Source: Burkholderiales bacterium (GTDB lineage Bacteria > Pseudomonadota > Gammaproteobacteria > Burkholderiales > JAEUOS01). Taken from it: a stretch of DNA of 64,000 nt. Numbering within the stretch: position 1 is the first letter of the stretch; each line of letters begins with the position of its first letter. The translations under genes and the position numbers were made by a program. The DNA is taken from contig JAEUOR010000019.1 in the NCBI GenBank assembly GCA_016790635.1, positions 24,225 to 88,224 of the forward strand, in the 5' to 3' direction. Below are positions 46,108 to 55,366 of the stretch, piece after piece. Below the pieces are notes generated by a model. It saw only the letters and a program-made list of their open reading frames with translations. It did not search any database and was not told the origin of the DNA.

Positions 46108-47115
46108 GTGGACCGTCTGGAATTGCTCAATGACTGGGTCGCGCGACGCTTCCCGGACGGCGGCACCGAACTCACCCCAGCCTCGGCCGACGCCAGTTTT
46201 CGTCGCTATTTCCGCCTGAGGTTTCCCGGCGGGCGACCTGCGTGCATCGTCATGGACGCGCCGCCGGACAAGGAGGACTGTGGCCCATTTATCCGCATTG
46301 CCGGCTTGTTGGCGGCGGCGGAAATCAACGCGCCGCGCGTTCTCGATGCCGATACCGCCCAGGGCTTCCTGTTGCTGTCGGACCTGGGCGAAGTCACCTA
46401 CCTGCGCGAATTGCAAGCCCGGCCGGAAGCGGCCGACCGCCTCTATCGCGACGCGATAGAGGCCCTGATTCGCATGCAGACCAGGGTGGATCCGAGCGGA
46501 CTGCCGGTCTACGACCGTGCGCTGCTGCTGCGCGAGATGGCGCTCTACTGGGAGTGGTACGCACCACGACACCGCGCCCGGGCGCTCGGCGAAGAACAGA
46601 TGCGCATCGTGGCTGCGGCCTGCGAGACCCTGATCGCCAACCTGCTCGCCCAGCCGCGTGTCTTCGTGCATCGCGACTATCACTCGCGCAACCTGATGTT
46701 CTGTCAGGACCAGAACCCGGGTGTGCTCGACTTCCAGGATGCAGTCGCCGGGCCGATCACCTACGACCTGGTGTCGCTGCTCAAGGACGCCTACATAGAG
46801 TGGGACGAGGAGCGCGTGCTCGACTGGACGATCCGCTATTGGGAGGCGGCTCGCGCGGCCGGTCTGGCAGTAGCGGACGCATTCGGCGATTTCTATCGCG
46901 ACTTCGAGTGGATGGGCTTGCAGCGCCACCTCAAGGTGCTCGGCATATTCGCGCGCCTCAGCCATCGCGACGGCAAGGACGGCTATCTGCAAGATATGCC
47001 GCTGGTCCTGTCCCACGTGCGCCGCACCTGCCGGCGCTACCAGGCGTTCGCCCCGCTCTTGAAGGTGGTCGACTCGATCGAAGGTATCGAGACCAAGACG
47101 GGAGTGACGTTTTGA
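46108..47115 (+). CDS. amgK: Anomeric MurNAc/GlcNAc kinase AmgK
   Basis: A 335-residue cytoplasmic kinase of the aminoglycoside-phosphotransferase fold. ATP/catalytic motifs are HRDYHSRNLMF and LDFQDAVAGP, with the N-terminal ASADASFRRYFRL. The AmgK family phosphorylates the anomeric carbon of N-acetylmuramic acid in peptidoglycan recycling, feeding MurU, which is encoded two genes on. The start at GTG 46108 is set by AAGGA (46097-46101); a TTG at 46063 is a weaker choice. Divergent from lptD, as in Pseudomonas. Confidence 0.85.
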   Translation: MDRLELLNDWVARRFPDGGTELTPASADASFRRYFRLRFPGGRPACIVMDAPPDKEDCGPFIRIAGLLAAAEINAPRVLDADTAQGFLLLSDLGEVTYLRELQARPEAADRLYRDAIEALIRMQTRVDPSGLPVYDRALLLREMALYWEWYAPRHRARALGEEQMRIVAAACETLIANLLAQPRVFVHRDYHSRNLMFCQDQNPGVLDFQDAVAGPITYDLVSLLKDAYIEWDEERVLDWTIRYWEAARAAGLAVADAFGDFYRDFEWMGLQRHLKVLGIFARLSHRDGKDGYLQDMPLVLSHVRRTCRRYQAFAPLLKVVDSIEGIETKTGVTF

Positions 47116-47813
47116 ACGAGCGCGTGCGTGAGTTCGGCGCGGGGCTTGTCGCGGTCGCACCGCTTGCCGCGGGCGGCGTTCCCTTTGGCCTGATCTACGG
47201 AGTGGTCGCCATACAGGCGGGGATTCCCCCGACGCTGGCGATTGCGATCGCCGGCATCGTCTTCGCCGGCTCGGCGCAGTTCATGATCACCCAGCTTGTC
47301 GCTGCCGGTTCACCGCCGCTCATCGTGGTGACCTCCGTGCTGACCATCAACCTGCGCCACGCCCTGTACTCGGCCGCCCTGGCCCGGGCTCTTGCGCCGC
47401 TGCCGCAACGCTGGAAAGTCGTGCTCGCCTACCTTCTGACCGACGAGGCCTATGCTGCCGCCCATCGTCGCTTTGCCGGCGACGAGCGCAGCGCAACCCG
47501 CCACTGGTTCTTGCTGGGTTGCGGCCTGGGCCTCTGGCTCCCCTGGCAGATCGCCTGCATCGCCGGTGTCTCGCTCGGCGGCACGATTCCGGCCGCATGG
47601 TCGCTGGACTTCGCCGCTACGCTCACGTTCATTGCCATTGTCGTTCCGCTGTTGGTCGACCGCGCCGCGCTCGCGGCGATGATCGCCGCGGGGACAACCG
47701 CCCTTGCCTTGCACCAGGTGCCATACAAGCTCGCGATTGTCGCTGCCGCGCTGGCTGGCATTGCCGCGGGTGTCGCATTGGATCGCAGTCCGTCCGGAAA
47801 GTCTCCGCGGTGA
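47112..47813 (+). CDS. azlC: Branched-chain amino acid exporter subunit AzlC
   Basis: A 233-residue membrane protein with about seven hydrophobic segments. FGAGLVAVAPLAAGGVPFGLIYG and GSAQFMITQL, with NLRHALYSAAL, are the classic AzlC motifs. With AzlD it forms an exporter associated with branched-chain amino acids (4-azaleucine resistance). The start is a TTG overlapping the amgK stop (TTGA) and the stop overlaps azlD (GTGA). Its placement between amgK and murU is unusual. Confidence 0.88.
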   Translation: MNERVREFGAGLVAVAPLAAGGVPFGLIYGVVAIQAGIPPTLAIAIAGIVFAGSAQFMITQLVAAGSPPLIVVTSVLTINLRHALYSAALARALAPLPQRWKVVLAYLLTDEAYAAAHRRFAGDERSATRHWFLLGCGLGLWLPWQIACIAGVSLGGTIPAAWSLDFAATLTFIAIVVPLLVDRAALAAMIAAGTTALALHQVPYKLAIVAAALAGIAAGVALDRSPSGKSPR

Positions 47814-48130
47814 CCCTCTGGATCACCATGCTTGCCGCAGGGCTGGTCACCTTCGCGATACGCTATTCGTTCATCGGCGCGGGGGAGCGCTTCACCCCGC
47901 CGCAGTGGTTCACGCGGGCCTTGCGCTTTGTTCCGGTGGCGGCGCTGACCGCCCTCATCTGGCCCGACCTCTTCATCGTCGGCGGAGATGTCAAGCTGAT
48001 CGATCCGCGCAGCCTGGCCGGCCTGGTCGCCGCCATCGTCATCTGGCGCACACGCAGCGTCCTCGCGACGATTGCCGTCGGAATGATCACGCTATGGGCG
48101 CTCAACGCGGCGACAGGAGCCTACGCTTGA
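47810..48130 (+). CDS. azlD: AzlD family protein
   Basis: A 106-residue membrane protein with three to four helices. RYSFIGAGERFTPPQWFTRALRFVPVAALTALIWP is typical of AzlD, the small partner of AzlC (in this text shown only by its key residues R19-P54 region). The GTG start overlaps the azlC stop and the gene's stop overlaps murU (TTGA). Confidence 0.88.
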   Translation: MTLWITMLAAGLVTFAIRYSFIGAGERFTPPQWFTRALRFVPVAALTALIWPDLFIVGGDVKLIDPRSLAGLVAAIVIWRTRSVLATIAVGMITLWALNAATGAYA

Positions 48131-48840
48131 AGGCCATGTTGCTCGCTGCCGGACGTGGCGAGCGCATGCGTCCATTGACCGATCACTGCCCCAAGCCACT
48201 TCTCGCGCCCGGCGGCGTGCCGCTGATCGAGCGCCACCTGAGGCGCCTCGCCTCTGCCGGTTTCGAAAATGTCGTCATCAACCACGCCTGGCTGGGCGAG
48301 AAGATCGAATCCGCACTTGGTGATGGCAGACGATTCGGCATGCGCATCAGCTATTCGGCCGAAGGTACGGCGCTGGAGACAGCCGGTGGCATCGCCAATG
48401 CCCTGCCGCTACTCGGCGACGCGCCCTTTCTCGTCATCAACGCCGATACCTATTGCGACTTTGACCCGGGCCGCGCCCGCAGCATCGCCGCCCAGATGGC
48501 GGCCGCCGACCAGCTTGCATGGCTGGTGCTGGTGCCGAACCCGCCGCATCACCCGGCTGGCGATTTCGCCTTGCGCAACGGGTTGGTACACCTCGAACCG
48601 GGTGCACCGCGGCTCACATTCAGCGGCATCGGCATCTATGCGCCGGGCCCGTTCGCAGCCGTGGCGCACGGGAGCGCCGCAAAACTGGCGCCGCTCCTTC
48701 GCACACTGATCGCCACCCGGCAGGTCGGCGGTGAAGTGCACAGCGGCCGCTGGGTTGATGTAGGCACGCCCGAGCGACTGGCCGCGCTGGATGCAGAATT
48801 GCGCGGCGCTCCCGTCCAAGCGCCTACAATCACACCATGA
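48127..48840 (+). CDS. murU: N-acetylmuramate-1-phosphate uridylyltransferase MurU
   Basis: A 237-residue nucleotidyltransferase. The signature is MLLAAGRGERMRPLT...PKPLL (residues 4-26) with the metal-binding INADTYCDFD region and GRWVDVGTPERL at the end. MurU turns the MurNAc-1-phosphate made by AmgK into UDP-MurNAc, bypassing de novo synthesis and its fosfomycin-sensitive step. The TTG start (48127) fits the family; an ATG three codons on (48136) is possible. The stop overlaps pepP. Confidence 0.88.
   Translation: MKAMLLAAGRGERMRPLTDHCPKPLLAPGGVPLIERHLRRLASAGFENVVINHAWLGEKIESALGDGRRFGMRISYSAEGTALETAGGIANALPLLGDAPFLVINADTYCDFDPGRARSIAAQMAAADQLAWLVLVPNPPHHPAGDFALRNGLVHLEPGAPRLTFSGIGIYAPGPFAAVAHGSAAKLAPLLRTLIATRQVGGEVHSGRWVDVGTPERLAALDAELRGAPVQAPTITP
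48825..48830 (+). promoter_or_regulatory. -10 element giving a likely leaderless pepP mRNA
   Basis: TACAAT inside the end of murU stops six bases before the pepP ATG, with no ribosome binding site between. No clear -35 is seen. Confidence 0.35.
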
Positions 48841-50174
48841 ATGCACCTGATCCGACTCCCCATGCCGAGCGCCGAGCACGCCTCATCGCCACCATGCGCG
48901 ATGTAGGCGGGGGCGTAGCGGTCATCCCGACGGCGCCCGAACGCGCGCGCAATCGCGACACCCACTTCCCGTATCGGCACGACAGCTATTGCTATTACCT
49001 GTCAGGCTTTATCGAGCCCGAGGCAGTGCTCGTGCTCATCGCCGGGCCGCAACCACGCAGCATCCTGTTCTGCCGCGCCAAGCACGAGGAAAGGGAGATC
49101 TGGGACGGGTTCCGCTATGGTCCCGAGGCGGCCCGTGCCGCGTTCGGATTCGACGAAGCCTATGCGATCGAGGAACTCGATGCGCGTCTGCCGCCCCTCC
49201 TGGCCGGTGCCCTCAACCTGTTTGCCTCGCTAGGCCATGATCCGGAGTTCGATGGGCGGCTGACGCGCGCCTTGAATGCCGTGCGCAGCATGGTGCGCGC
49301 AGGCCTCGCAGCGCCAGCGGCAATCCGTGACGTGCGCGTCCTCATCGATCCGATGCGTGCGATCAAGGACCCCACCGAGATCGCCACCATGCGCCGGGCG
49401 GCGGAGATCTCCTGCTCGGCGCACAAGCGGGCAATGCGCGCTGCCGGTCCCGGGCGCTACGAGTACGAGGTCGAAGCCGAACTCCTGCATGAATTCCGCC
49501 GCAGGGGCGCACAGGCGCCGGCCTATTCCTCGATTGTCGCCGGCGGCGCCAACGCGTGCGTGCTGCACTATGTGCCGAACAACGCCGTGCTGCGCGACGG
49601 CGACCTGCTGCTCATCGATGCGGGGTGCGAGCTGGACAGCTACGCGAGCGACATCACGCGCACGTTTCCGATCAACGGCCGTTTCAGCCCCGCGCAGCAG
49701 GAGTTGTACGAAATCGTGCTGGCCGCGCAAGCCGCCGCGGTAGCGGCGACCCGCCCGGCCGCGCCCTACAACGCCCCGCACGAAGCGGCCGTGCGAGTAC
49801 TGGCCCAGGGCATGCTCGACTGCGGCCTTCTCAGCGGCTCGCTGGAGGATGTGATCGCAGCCGGCGACAGGCGCGAAGGCGGCTACTTCCGCTTCTACAT
49901 GCACCGGACCGGACACTGGCTGGGTCTGGATGTACACGATGCCGGCGACTACAAGGCCGGGGGCGAATGGCTGCCACTTGCCCCCGGGAACGTCGTGACC
50001 GTCGAGCCTGGCATCTATGTGCGTCCGGCGCCCGACGTGGCGGAGAAGTACTGGAACATCGGCATCCGGATCGAGGACGATGCCCTGATCACCTCTGATG
50101 GCTGCGAACTCATCACCAGCGCCTGCCCGAAGAGCGTGGCCGACATCGAAGCCTGGATGCGCGGCTCTGGCTGA
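48837..50174 (+). CDS. pepP: Xaa-Pro aminopeptidase PepP
   Basis: A 445-residue metallopeptidase (M24B) removing N-terminal residues before proline. The N-terminal aminopeptidase-P domain is followed by the pita-bread domain with the five metal ligands in IDAGCELDSYASDITRTF (Asp, Asp), HRTGHWLGLDVHD (His) and TVEPGIYV (Glu), and a final IRIEDD (Glu). The ATG overlaps the murU stop (ATGA) and its stop overlaps the next start (TGATG). The pepP-ubiH neighbourhood is widely conserved. Confidence 0.95.
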   Translation: MNAPDPTPHAERRARLIATMRDVGGGVAVIPTAPERARNRDTHFPYRHDSYCYYLSGFIEPEAVLVLIAGPQPRSILFCRAKHEEREIWDGFRYGPEAARAAFGFDEAYAIEELDARLPPLLAGALNLFASLGHDPEFDGRLTRALNAVRSMVRAGLAAPAAIRDVRVLIDPMRAIKDPTEIATMRRAAEISCSAHKRAMRAAGPGRYEYEVEAELLHEFRRRGAQAPAYSSIVAGGANACVLHYVPNNAVLRDGDLLLIDAGCELDSYASDITRTFPINGRFSPAQQELYEIVLAAQAAAVAATRPAAPYNAPHEAAVRVLAQGMLDCGLLSGSLEDVIAAGDRREGGYFRFYMHRTGHWLGLDVHDAGDYKAGGEWLPLAPGNVVTVEPGIYVRPAPDVAEKYWNIGIRIEDDALITSDGCELITSACPKSVADIEAWMRGSG

Positions 50175-51244
50175 TGTCCGCGCCGCGGGTGCTTATCGCC
50201 GGCGCCGGACCGGTCGGACTCACGGCAGGCCTCGCGCTGCGTGGCGCTGGATGCGCGGTCGAGATTTTCGACTCTCGCTGCGAGGGAGAGGGCGACGGAG
50301 ATCCCCGGGCGATCGCGCTGGCCCATGGCAGCGCCTTGATCCTCGATCGACTCGATGTCGCTCTGCCCGAGAGCGCAGCGCCGATCCAGCGTATCGAGAT
50401 TTCCCAGCAGCACGGATTCGGGCGCGCGGGCATCGACGCCGCTGCGCATCAGCTCGGCGCACTCGGTCATGTCGTTCGACTTGGCGAGTTGACACGCGTG
50501 CTGCGCCACAAATGCCAGGCCACCGGCATGTTGTTGCGGTTCGGCGCCCGACTGCCGGACGAGCCCGAGGATGAAGTTGCGCTGGTCGTGCATGCCGAAG
50601 GTTCCACTGGTGATTGCGTAGTGGTGCGCGACTACGGCCAGACCGCGGTCGTGACCGAAGCCCGTTCCGATCGCGCGCCCGCGCACACTGCATTCGAGCG
50701 CTTCACCCCCGCAGGCCCACTCGCCTTGCTGCCCATGGGCACAGGACATTCCGTGGTTTGGTGTGTGAAACCCGAGCGCGCGGACGAGCTTTGCACTTGC
50801 TCCGAAGCGGCCTTCATCGCGGCGCTCGACACGGCAACGCGTTTCGCCGGCATCACCTGGCGCTCGATCGGTACCCGCACGGCCTACGCGCTCAAGCTCT
50901 CGCGACGCACGCAGTCCGACGCCGACCGGCAAGTCTGGATCGGCAATGCAGCGCAAACCCTGCATCCCGTAGCCGGGCAAGGACTCAATCTGGGCTTGCG
51001 CGACGCCTATGAACTGGGCGCCGCGCTCGCAGATGGCGTGAACGAGGCGCAGCTTTCACGTTGGCGCGCGCGCCGACGGAAGGACCGCGATGCGATCGTT
51101 CGCCTCACTGACGGATACGTATCATTGTTCTCCAATGACCTCGGTTTGCTGCGCATCGGGCGCGGGCTCGGGCTCACCATGCTCGACACCTTGCCGCCGC
51201 TAAAGGGCCTCGTGGCTCGACACATGATGTTCGGCGCACGCTAA
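50174..51244 (+). CDS. ubiH: UbiH-type FAD-dependent hydroxylase
   Basis: A 356-residue FAD monooxygenase of ubiquinone synthesis. The N-terminal dinucleotide motif is VLIAGAGPVGLTAGLAL; the second FAD motif is GNAAQTLHPVAGQGLNLGLRDA near residue 265. It follows pepP as in E. coli, where ubiH hydroxylates C4 of the ring; its exact position here is inferred from context. It is about 40 residues shorter than the family's usual length, lacking part of the substrate-domain region. The other paralog is at 33412-34596. Confidence 0.85.
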   Translation: MSAPRVLIAGAGPVGLTAGLALRGAGCAVEIFDSRCEGEGDGDPRAIALAHGSALILDRLDVALPESAAPIQRIEISQQHGFGRAGIDAAAHQLGALGHVVRLGELTRVLRHKCQATGMLLRFGARLPDEPEDEVALVVHAEGSTGDCVVVRDYGQTAVVTEARSDRAPAHTAFERFTPAGPLALLPMGTGHSVVWCVKPERADELCTCSEAAFIAALDTATRFAGITWRSIGTRTAYALKLSRRTQSDADRQVWIGNAAQTLHPVAGQGLNLGLRDAYELGAALADGVNEAQLSRWRARRRKDRDAIVRLTDGYVSLFSNDLGLLRIGRGLGLTMLDTLPPLKGLVARHMMFGAR

Positions 51245-51251
51245 AAAGGCG

Positions 51252-51282
51252 CGCCGGCGGGTTGCCGGCGGACGCGTATAAT
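51252..51282 (+). promoter_or_regulatory. Hairpin and -10 box before dusB-fis
   Basis: A stem CGCCGGC/GCCGGCG (51252-51258 / 51264-51270) without a T-run is followed by a perfect TATAAT (51277-51282) and then a very G+C-rich discriminator (CCGCGCCC). No good -35 is seen. E. coli dusB-fis also has a G+C-rich discriminator that makes it sensitive to ppGpp. Confidence 0.5.
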
Positions 51283-51329
51283 CCGCGCCCCTGCTCGCCC
51301 TGCCATGTCGCGTTCAGCGCTCTTCACCT

Positions 51330-52364
51330 GTGCAAATCGGCACCTACGCATTGTTGAACAACCTGTTTGTCGCGCCGATGGCCGGGGTCACCGATCGCCC
51401 ATTCCGCACGCTTTGCCGGCGCCTGGGCGCTGGATATGCGGTCTCCGAAATGGTCGCCTCCAACACGGCGCTCTATGCGAGCCCCAAGTCGCAAAGACGC
51501 ATGGATCATTGCGGCGAGGCGGGTCCTGTCGCCGCGCAGATTGCGGGCGCTGAACCGGCAATGATGGCAGATGCGGCGCGAGTCAACGTCGAACGCGGCG
51601 CGCACATCATCGACATCAACATGGGCTGCCCCGCCAAGAAGGTCTGTCGGGCCTGGGCGGGGTCGGCGTTGCTGTCGAATGAATTGCTGGTGGCGCGTAT
51701 CCTCGAAGCGGTCGTGAACGCCGTGCCGGTTCCGGTCACTCTCAAGTTCCGTACCGGACCTGATCGCGGGAATACCAACGCGGTGCGTGTGGCGCGTATC
51801 GCCGAAGCCGCCGGAGTACGCATGCTGACGCTGCACGGCCGATCCCGCGCCTGCGGATTCAAAGGCTTTGCCGAATACGAAACAATACGCGCAGTAAAGG
51901 AATCCGTGCGCATTCCCGTGGTCGCCAATGGCGATATCGATTCACCGTCCAAGGCGCGCCAGGTCATGGATGCGACCGGAGCGGACGCACTCATGATCGG
52001 CCGTGCCGCCCAGGGTCGCCCCTGGATTTTCCGGGAGATCCTGCACCATCTGGCCACCGGCGGCACCCTGCCGCCGCCGACGGTCGCCGAAGCGCGCGAG
52101 ATTCTTCTCGACCACCTGGCCGACCACTACGCGTTCTACGGCGAGTCGATCGGCGTGCGCACTGCCCGCAAGCACATTCTCTGGTACACGCGGTCCCTGG
52201 CTGGCGCAGCGCGTTTTCGTGCCTACATGAACACCCTGGATTCGACGGCCGCGCAAATCGCTGCGGTGGCGGATTTCTTCGACGAACAAGCAGTGCACCG
52301 CAAGCATCTTGTCTACGAGGATGCCGCGGCCAACGACGACATGCTGGAGGCGCTTGCCGCATGA
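51330..52364 (+). CDS. dusB: tRNA-dihydrouridine synthase DusB
   Basis: A 344-residue flavoenzyme reducing uridine in the tRNA D-loop. The opening LFVAPMAGVTDRPFR, the catalytic-cysteine region DINMGCPAKKVCR (Cys in the second position of the motif), TLHGRSRACGFKG, and VANGDIDS are all diagnostic. The GTG start at 51330 fits the family (MQIGTYAL). The stop overlaps fis (ATGA). In proteobacteria dusB-fis is an ancient operon. Confidence 0.95.
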   Translation: MQIGTYALLNNLFVAPMAGVTDRPFRTLCRRLGAGYAVSEMVASNTALYASPKSQRRMDHCGEAGPVAAQIAGAEPAMMADAARVNVERGAHIIDINMGCPAKKVCRAWAGSALLSNELLVARILEAVVNAVPVPVTLKFRTGPDRGNTNAVRVARIAEAAGVRMLTLHGRSRACGFKGFAEYETIRAVKESVRIPVVANGDIDSPSKARQVMDATGADALMIGRAAQGRPWIFREILHHLATGGTLPPPTVAEAREILLDHLADHYAFYGESIGVRTARKHILWYTRSLAGAARFRAYMNTLDSTAAQIAAVADFFDEQAVHRKHLVYEDAAANDDMLEALAA

Positions 52365-52609
52365 GCAAAGTACCCAACCGGACGAGCGAGATCGCGGAGT
52401 GCATTCGCAAGAGTCTCGAGAAGTACTTCCGCGATCTCGACGGGGCCAAACCGGGACCGGTCTACGACATGGTGCTGCATGCCATCGAAAAGCCGACCCT
52501 CGAGGTCGTTCTTGATCTAGCGGGCGGCAACCAGACCGTTGCCGCCGAGATACTTGGCATCAATCGCAACACCCTGCGCAAGAAAATGCAGTTCCACCGC
52601 ATCGCCTGA
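52361..52609 (+). CDS. fis: DNA-binding protein Fis
   Basis: An 82-residue nucleoid protein. The C-terminal helix-turn-helix is in [22 protein letters not shown]. The N-terminal part is shorter than in E. coli Fis (98 residues), as in other betaproteobacteria. It bends DNA and controls rRNA and growth-phase genes. It lies downstream of dusB with overlapping codons and 4 bases before purH, so it may be co-transcribed with both. Confidence 0.93.
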   Translation: MSKVPNRTSEIAECIRKSLEKYFRDLDGAKPGPVYDMVLHAIEKPTLEVVLDLAGGNQTVAAEILGINRNTLRKKMQFHRIA

Positions 52610-52613
52610 CCCG

Positions 52614-54179
52614 ATGATCCGCCAGGCGCTGCTGTCTGTTTCCGACAAGACCGGTATCGTCGATCTTGCGCGCAGCCTGGCGACGCGCGGTGTGCGCCTG
52701 CTTTCCACCGGCGGTACCGCGAAACTGCTGCGTCAAGCCGGCATCCCGGTCACGGAAGTGGCGGAAGTGACCGGCTTTCCGGAGATGCTGGACGGCCGCG
52801 TCAAGACCCTGCATCCGAAGATCCACGGTGCGCTGCTGGCGCGGCGCGGTCTGCCCGAGCATGCGGCGCAATTGCGTGAGCATGGCATCGAGGGCATCGA
52901 CCTCCTGTGCGTCAACCTCTACCCGTTCGTGCGAACCATCGCCAGCCCGGACTGCAGTCTCGAAGATGCGATCGAGAACATCGACATCGGCGGGCCGACC
53001 ATGTTGCGCTCGGCGGCCAAGAATTGGGAAGACGTCACCGTGGTGGTCGACCCCGCCGACTACCCGCGCGTGCTGGCAGAAATCGACAGTCAAGCGGGCG
53101 CGACCACGCGAGAAACGCGCTTCGCCCTCGCGGCAAAGGTCTTTTCGCACACCGCAGCCTACGATGGCGCGATCAGCAACTACCTGACCAGCCTGTCGGG
53201 CCCGGCGGCGCATCCCGCGCGCGACCCATTCCCTGAGATGCTTAATCTGCAATTCGAACGCGTGCAGGCAATGCGCTACGGCGAGAATCCGCACCAGGGC
53301 GCCGCTTTCTATCGCGATGCCAATCCGCCTGCCGGGTCGCTTGCGGGATTTGTCCAGTTGCAAGGCAAGGAGCTCTCGTTCAACAACATCAGCGACGCAG
53401 ATGCGGCCTGGGAGTGCGTCAAGAGTTTCGAGGCGCCCGCCTGCGTGATCGTCAAGCACGCCAATCCGTGCGGGGTGGCGATCGGTCTTGATGCCTGCGA
53501 TGCCTACGCCAAAGCCTTCAAGACCGACCCGACGTCCGCCTTCGGCGGCATCATTGCCTTCAACGGGGCGCTGGATCGCGCAACCGCGGCTGCAGTTGCC
53601 CAGCAGTTCGTCGAGGTCGTCATCGCGACCGACTACGACGCCGGTGCGCGTGAGGTTTTTGCCGCCAAGGGCAACGTGCGCCTTCTGGCTCTCACGCTGG
53701 CGCATGAGTTCAACCGGCTCGACATGAAGCGGGTTGGCGGCGGACTCTTGGTGCAAAGTCCGGACGCTGCTCGTGTCGATCGGGCTGACCTGCGAGTCGT
53801 GACCAAGCGTGCTCCGGCGGTGGCTGAGCTTGCCGACATGATTTTCGCCTGGCGAGTCGCCAAGTTCGTCAAGTCCAACGCCATCGTCTTCTGCTCCGGA
53901 GGCATGACGCTTGGCGTCGGTGCCGGGCAGATGAGCCGCGTCGATTCAACCCGCATCGCTTCGATCAAGGCCGCCAATGCCGGTTTGTCGCTGGCCGGGT
54001 CGGTCGTCGCATCCGATGCGTTCTTTCCATTTCGTGACGGGCTCGACGTCGTCGCGCAGGCGGGCGCTAAAGCGGCCATCCAGCCGGGCGGTTCGATGCG
54101 GGACGACGAGGTCATCGCAGCCGCGGACGAGCACGGAATCGCGATGGTGTTCACCGGCATCCGGCATTTTCGCCACTAG
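52614..54179 (+). CDS. purH: Bifunctional AICAR formyltransferase / IMP cyclohydrolase
   Basis: A 521-residue enzyme for the last two steps of IMP synthesis. The N-terminal cyclohydrolase domain has [24 protein letters not shown] and [14 protein letters not shown]; the C-terminal transformylase domain has [25 protein letters not shown] and [10 protein letters not shown] with the catalytic KHANP Lys/His. The ATG at 52614 lies 4 bases after the fis stop; the longer frame is fis shadow. Confidence 0.96.
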   Translation: MIRQALLSVSDKTGIVDLARSLATRGVRLLSTGGTAKLLRQAGIPVTEVAEVTGFPEMLDGRVKTLHPKIHGALLARRGLPEHAAQLREHGIEGIDLLCVNLYPFVRTIASPDCSLEDAIENIDIGGPTMLRSAAKNWEDVTVVVDPADYPRVLAEIDSQAGATTRETRFALAAKVFSHTAAYDGAISNYLTSLSGPAAHPARDPFPEMLNLQFERVQAMRYGENPHQGAAFYRDANPPAGSLAGFVQLQGKELSFNNISDADAAWECVKSFEAPACVIVKHANPCGVAIGLDACDAYAKAFKTDPTSAFGGIIAFNGALDRATAAAVAQQFVEVVIATDYDAGAREVFAAKGNVRLLALTLAHEFNRLDMKRVGGGLLVQSPDAARVDRADLRVVTKRAPAVAELADMIFAWRVAKFVKSNAIVFCSGGMTLGVGAGQMSRVDSTRIASIKAANAGLSLAGSVVASDAFFPFRDGLDVVAQAGAKAAIQPGGSMRDDEVIAAADEHGIAMVFTGIRHFRH

Positions 54180-54227
54180 CGCGATCATCGGCTGGAGTCC
54201 CGGCCGAACCTTCGCCCGACATCAACC

Positions 54228-54761
54228 ATGCGTATCCTCGGCATCGATCCCGGGCTTCGCGCCACCGGCTACGGGGTGATCGAATCCGACGGCGCCCGGA
54301 TGGCTTATGTGGCCAGCGGCACCGTGCGCGCGGACAGCAAGGATGAACTGCCGCTGCGCCTCAAGGCCATTCTCGAGGGCGTAGCCGAAGTCGTCGCCAC
54401 GCACGGCCCGCAACTGGCGGTCGTGGAAAAGGTGTTCGTCAACAGCAATCCCCAGTCAACCCTGCTCCTGGGCCAGGCGCGCGGCGCGGCGATCTGCGCC
54501 CTGGTCGCCGCCGACCTGCCTGTGTTCGAGTACACCGCGCTGCAGATCAAGCAGGCTGTCGCCGGGCACGGCAAGGCGCACAAGAGCGCGGTCCAGGAAA
54601 TGGTGCGACGCCTGCTGCGGCTTTCGGGTTCGCCAAGCCCTGACGCCGCTGATGCCTTGGCGACGGCAATTTGCCACACCAACCACGCCGCTTCGCGGCG
54701 CGCCGCTGCCGCGCCATCCGCAGGAGCTGGCCTCAGGTTGAAACACGGCCGCCTGGTGTAG
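54228..54761 (+). CDS. ruvC: Crossover junction endodeoxyribonuclease RuvC
   Basis: A 177-residue Holliday junction resolvase. The four catalytic acids are in [12 protein letters not shown] (Asp7), VVEKVFV (Glu), and SPDAADALA (two Asp). It forms a dimer with RuvAB to cut junctions. It begins the ruvCAB cluster, with ruvA 20 bases further on. Confidence 0.96.
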   Translation: MRILGIDPGLRATGYGVIESDGARMAYVASGTVRADSKDELPLRLKAILEGVAEVVATHGPQLAVVEKVFVNSNPQSTLLLGQARGAAICALVAADLPVFEYTALQIKQAVAGHGKAHKSAVQEMVRRLLRLSGSPSPDAADALATAICHTNHAASRRAAAAPSAGAGLRLKHGRLV

Positions 54762-54769
54762 GGCGCTGT

Positions 54770-54775
54770 TAGACT
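54770..54775 (+). promoter_or_regulatory. -10-like element giving a possible leaderless ruvA mRNA
   Basis: TAGACT in the ruvC-ruvA gap ends six bases before the ruvA ATG, with no ribosome binding site. No -35 box at normal spacing is evident, so this is the weakest of the four such sites. Confidence 0.25.
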
Positions 54776-54781
54776 CGTCAC

Positions 54782-55363
54782 ATGATCGGCAGACTCACCG
54801 GTATCCTGCTGGAGAAGAATCCGCCCCATGTACTGGTGGACTGCGGCGGCGTCGGCTATGAGGTTGATGTGCCGATGTCAACGCTTTATGGCCTGCCGGA
54901 ACCGGGCGCCAAGGTCGTGTTGCTCACGCAGTTGATCGTGCGCGAGGACGCGCATCTTCTTTATGGTTTTGGCAGCGCCGCGGAACGCGAAGCCTTCCGC
55001 CAGCTCACGCGCATTTCCGGCGTGGGGCCGCGCACGGCGCTCGCGGTGCTGTCCGGCCTGTCCGTTGCAGAACTCGCGCAGGCTGTGACGCTGCAGGAAT
55101 CCGGTCGCCTGACACGCATCCCCGGGATCGGCAAGAAGACGGCAGAACGCCTGTTGCTTGAACTCAAGGGCAAGCTCGGCGGCGATCTGGCGGCGGTTGT
55201 CGATGTCAATCGCGCCGCACCGGCGGGCAACGATGTGCTCAACGCATTGCTCGCGCTGGGCTACAACGATCGCGAGGCGCTGGCAGCCATCAAGGCCTTG
55301 CCCGAAGGTCTGTCGGTGTCCGAAGGCATACGCCACGCGCTGCGCGCGCTGTCCAAGGCCTAG
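54782..55363 (+). CDS. ruvA: Holliday junction branch migration protein RuvA
   Basis: A 193-residue junction-binding protein. The N-terminal OB domain starts [12 protein letters not shown]; two helix-hairpin-helix motifs follow ([16 protein letters not shown] and [16 protein letters not shown]), and domain III (about 145-193) contacts RuvB. It holds the junction for RuvB. The gap to ruvB is 3 bases. Confidence 0.96.
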   Translation: MIGRLTGILLEKNPPHVLVDCGGVGYEVDVPMSTLYGLPEPGAKVVLLTQLIVREDAHLLYGFGSAAEREAFRQLTRISGVGPRTALAVLSGLSVAELAQAVTLQESGRLTRIPGIGKKTAERLLLELKGKLGGDLAAVVDVNRAAPAGNDVLNALLALGYNDREALAAIKALPEGLSVSEGIRHALRALSKA

Positions 55364-55366
55364 ACC

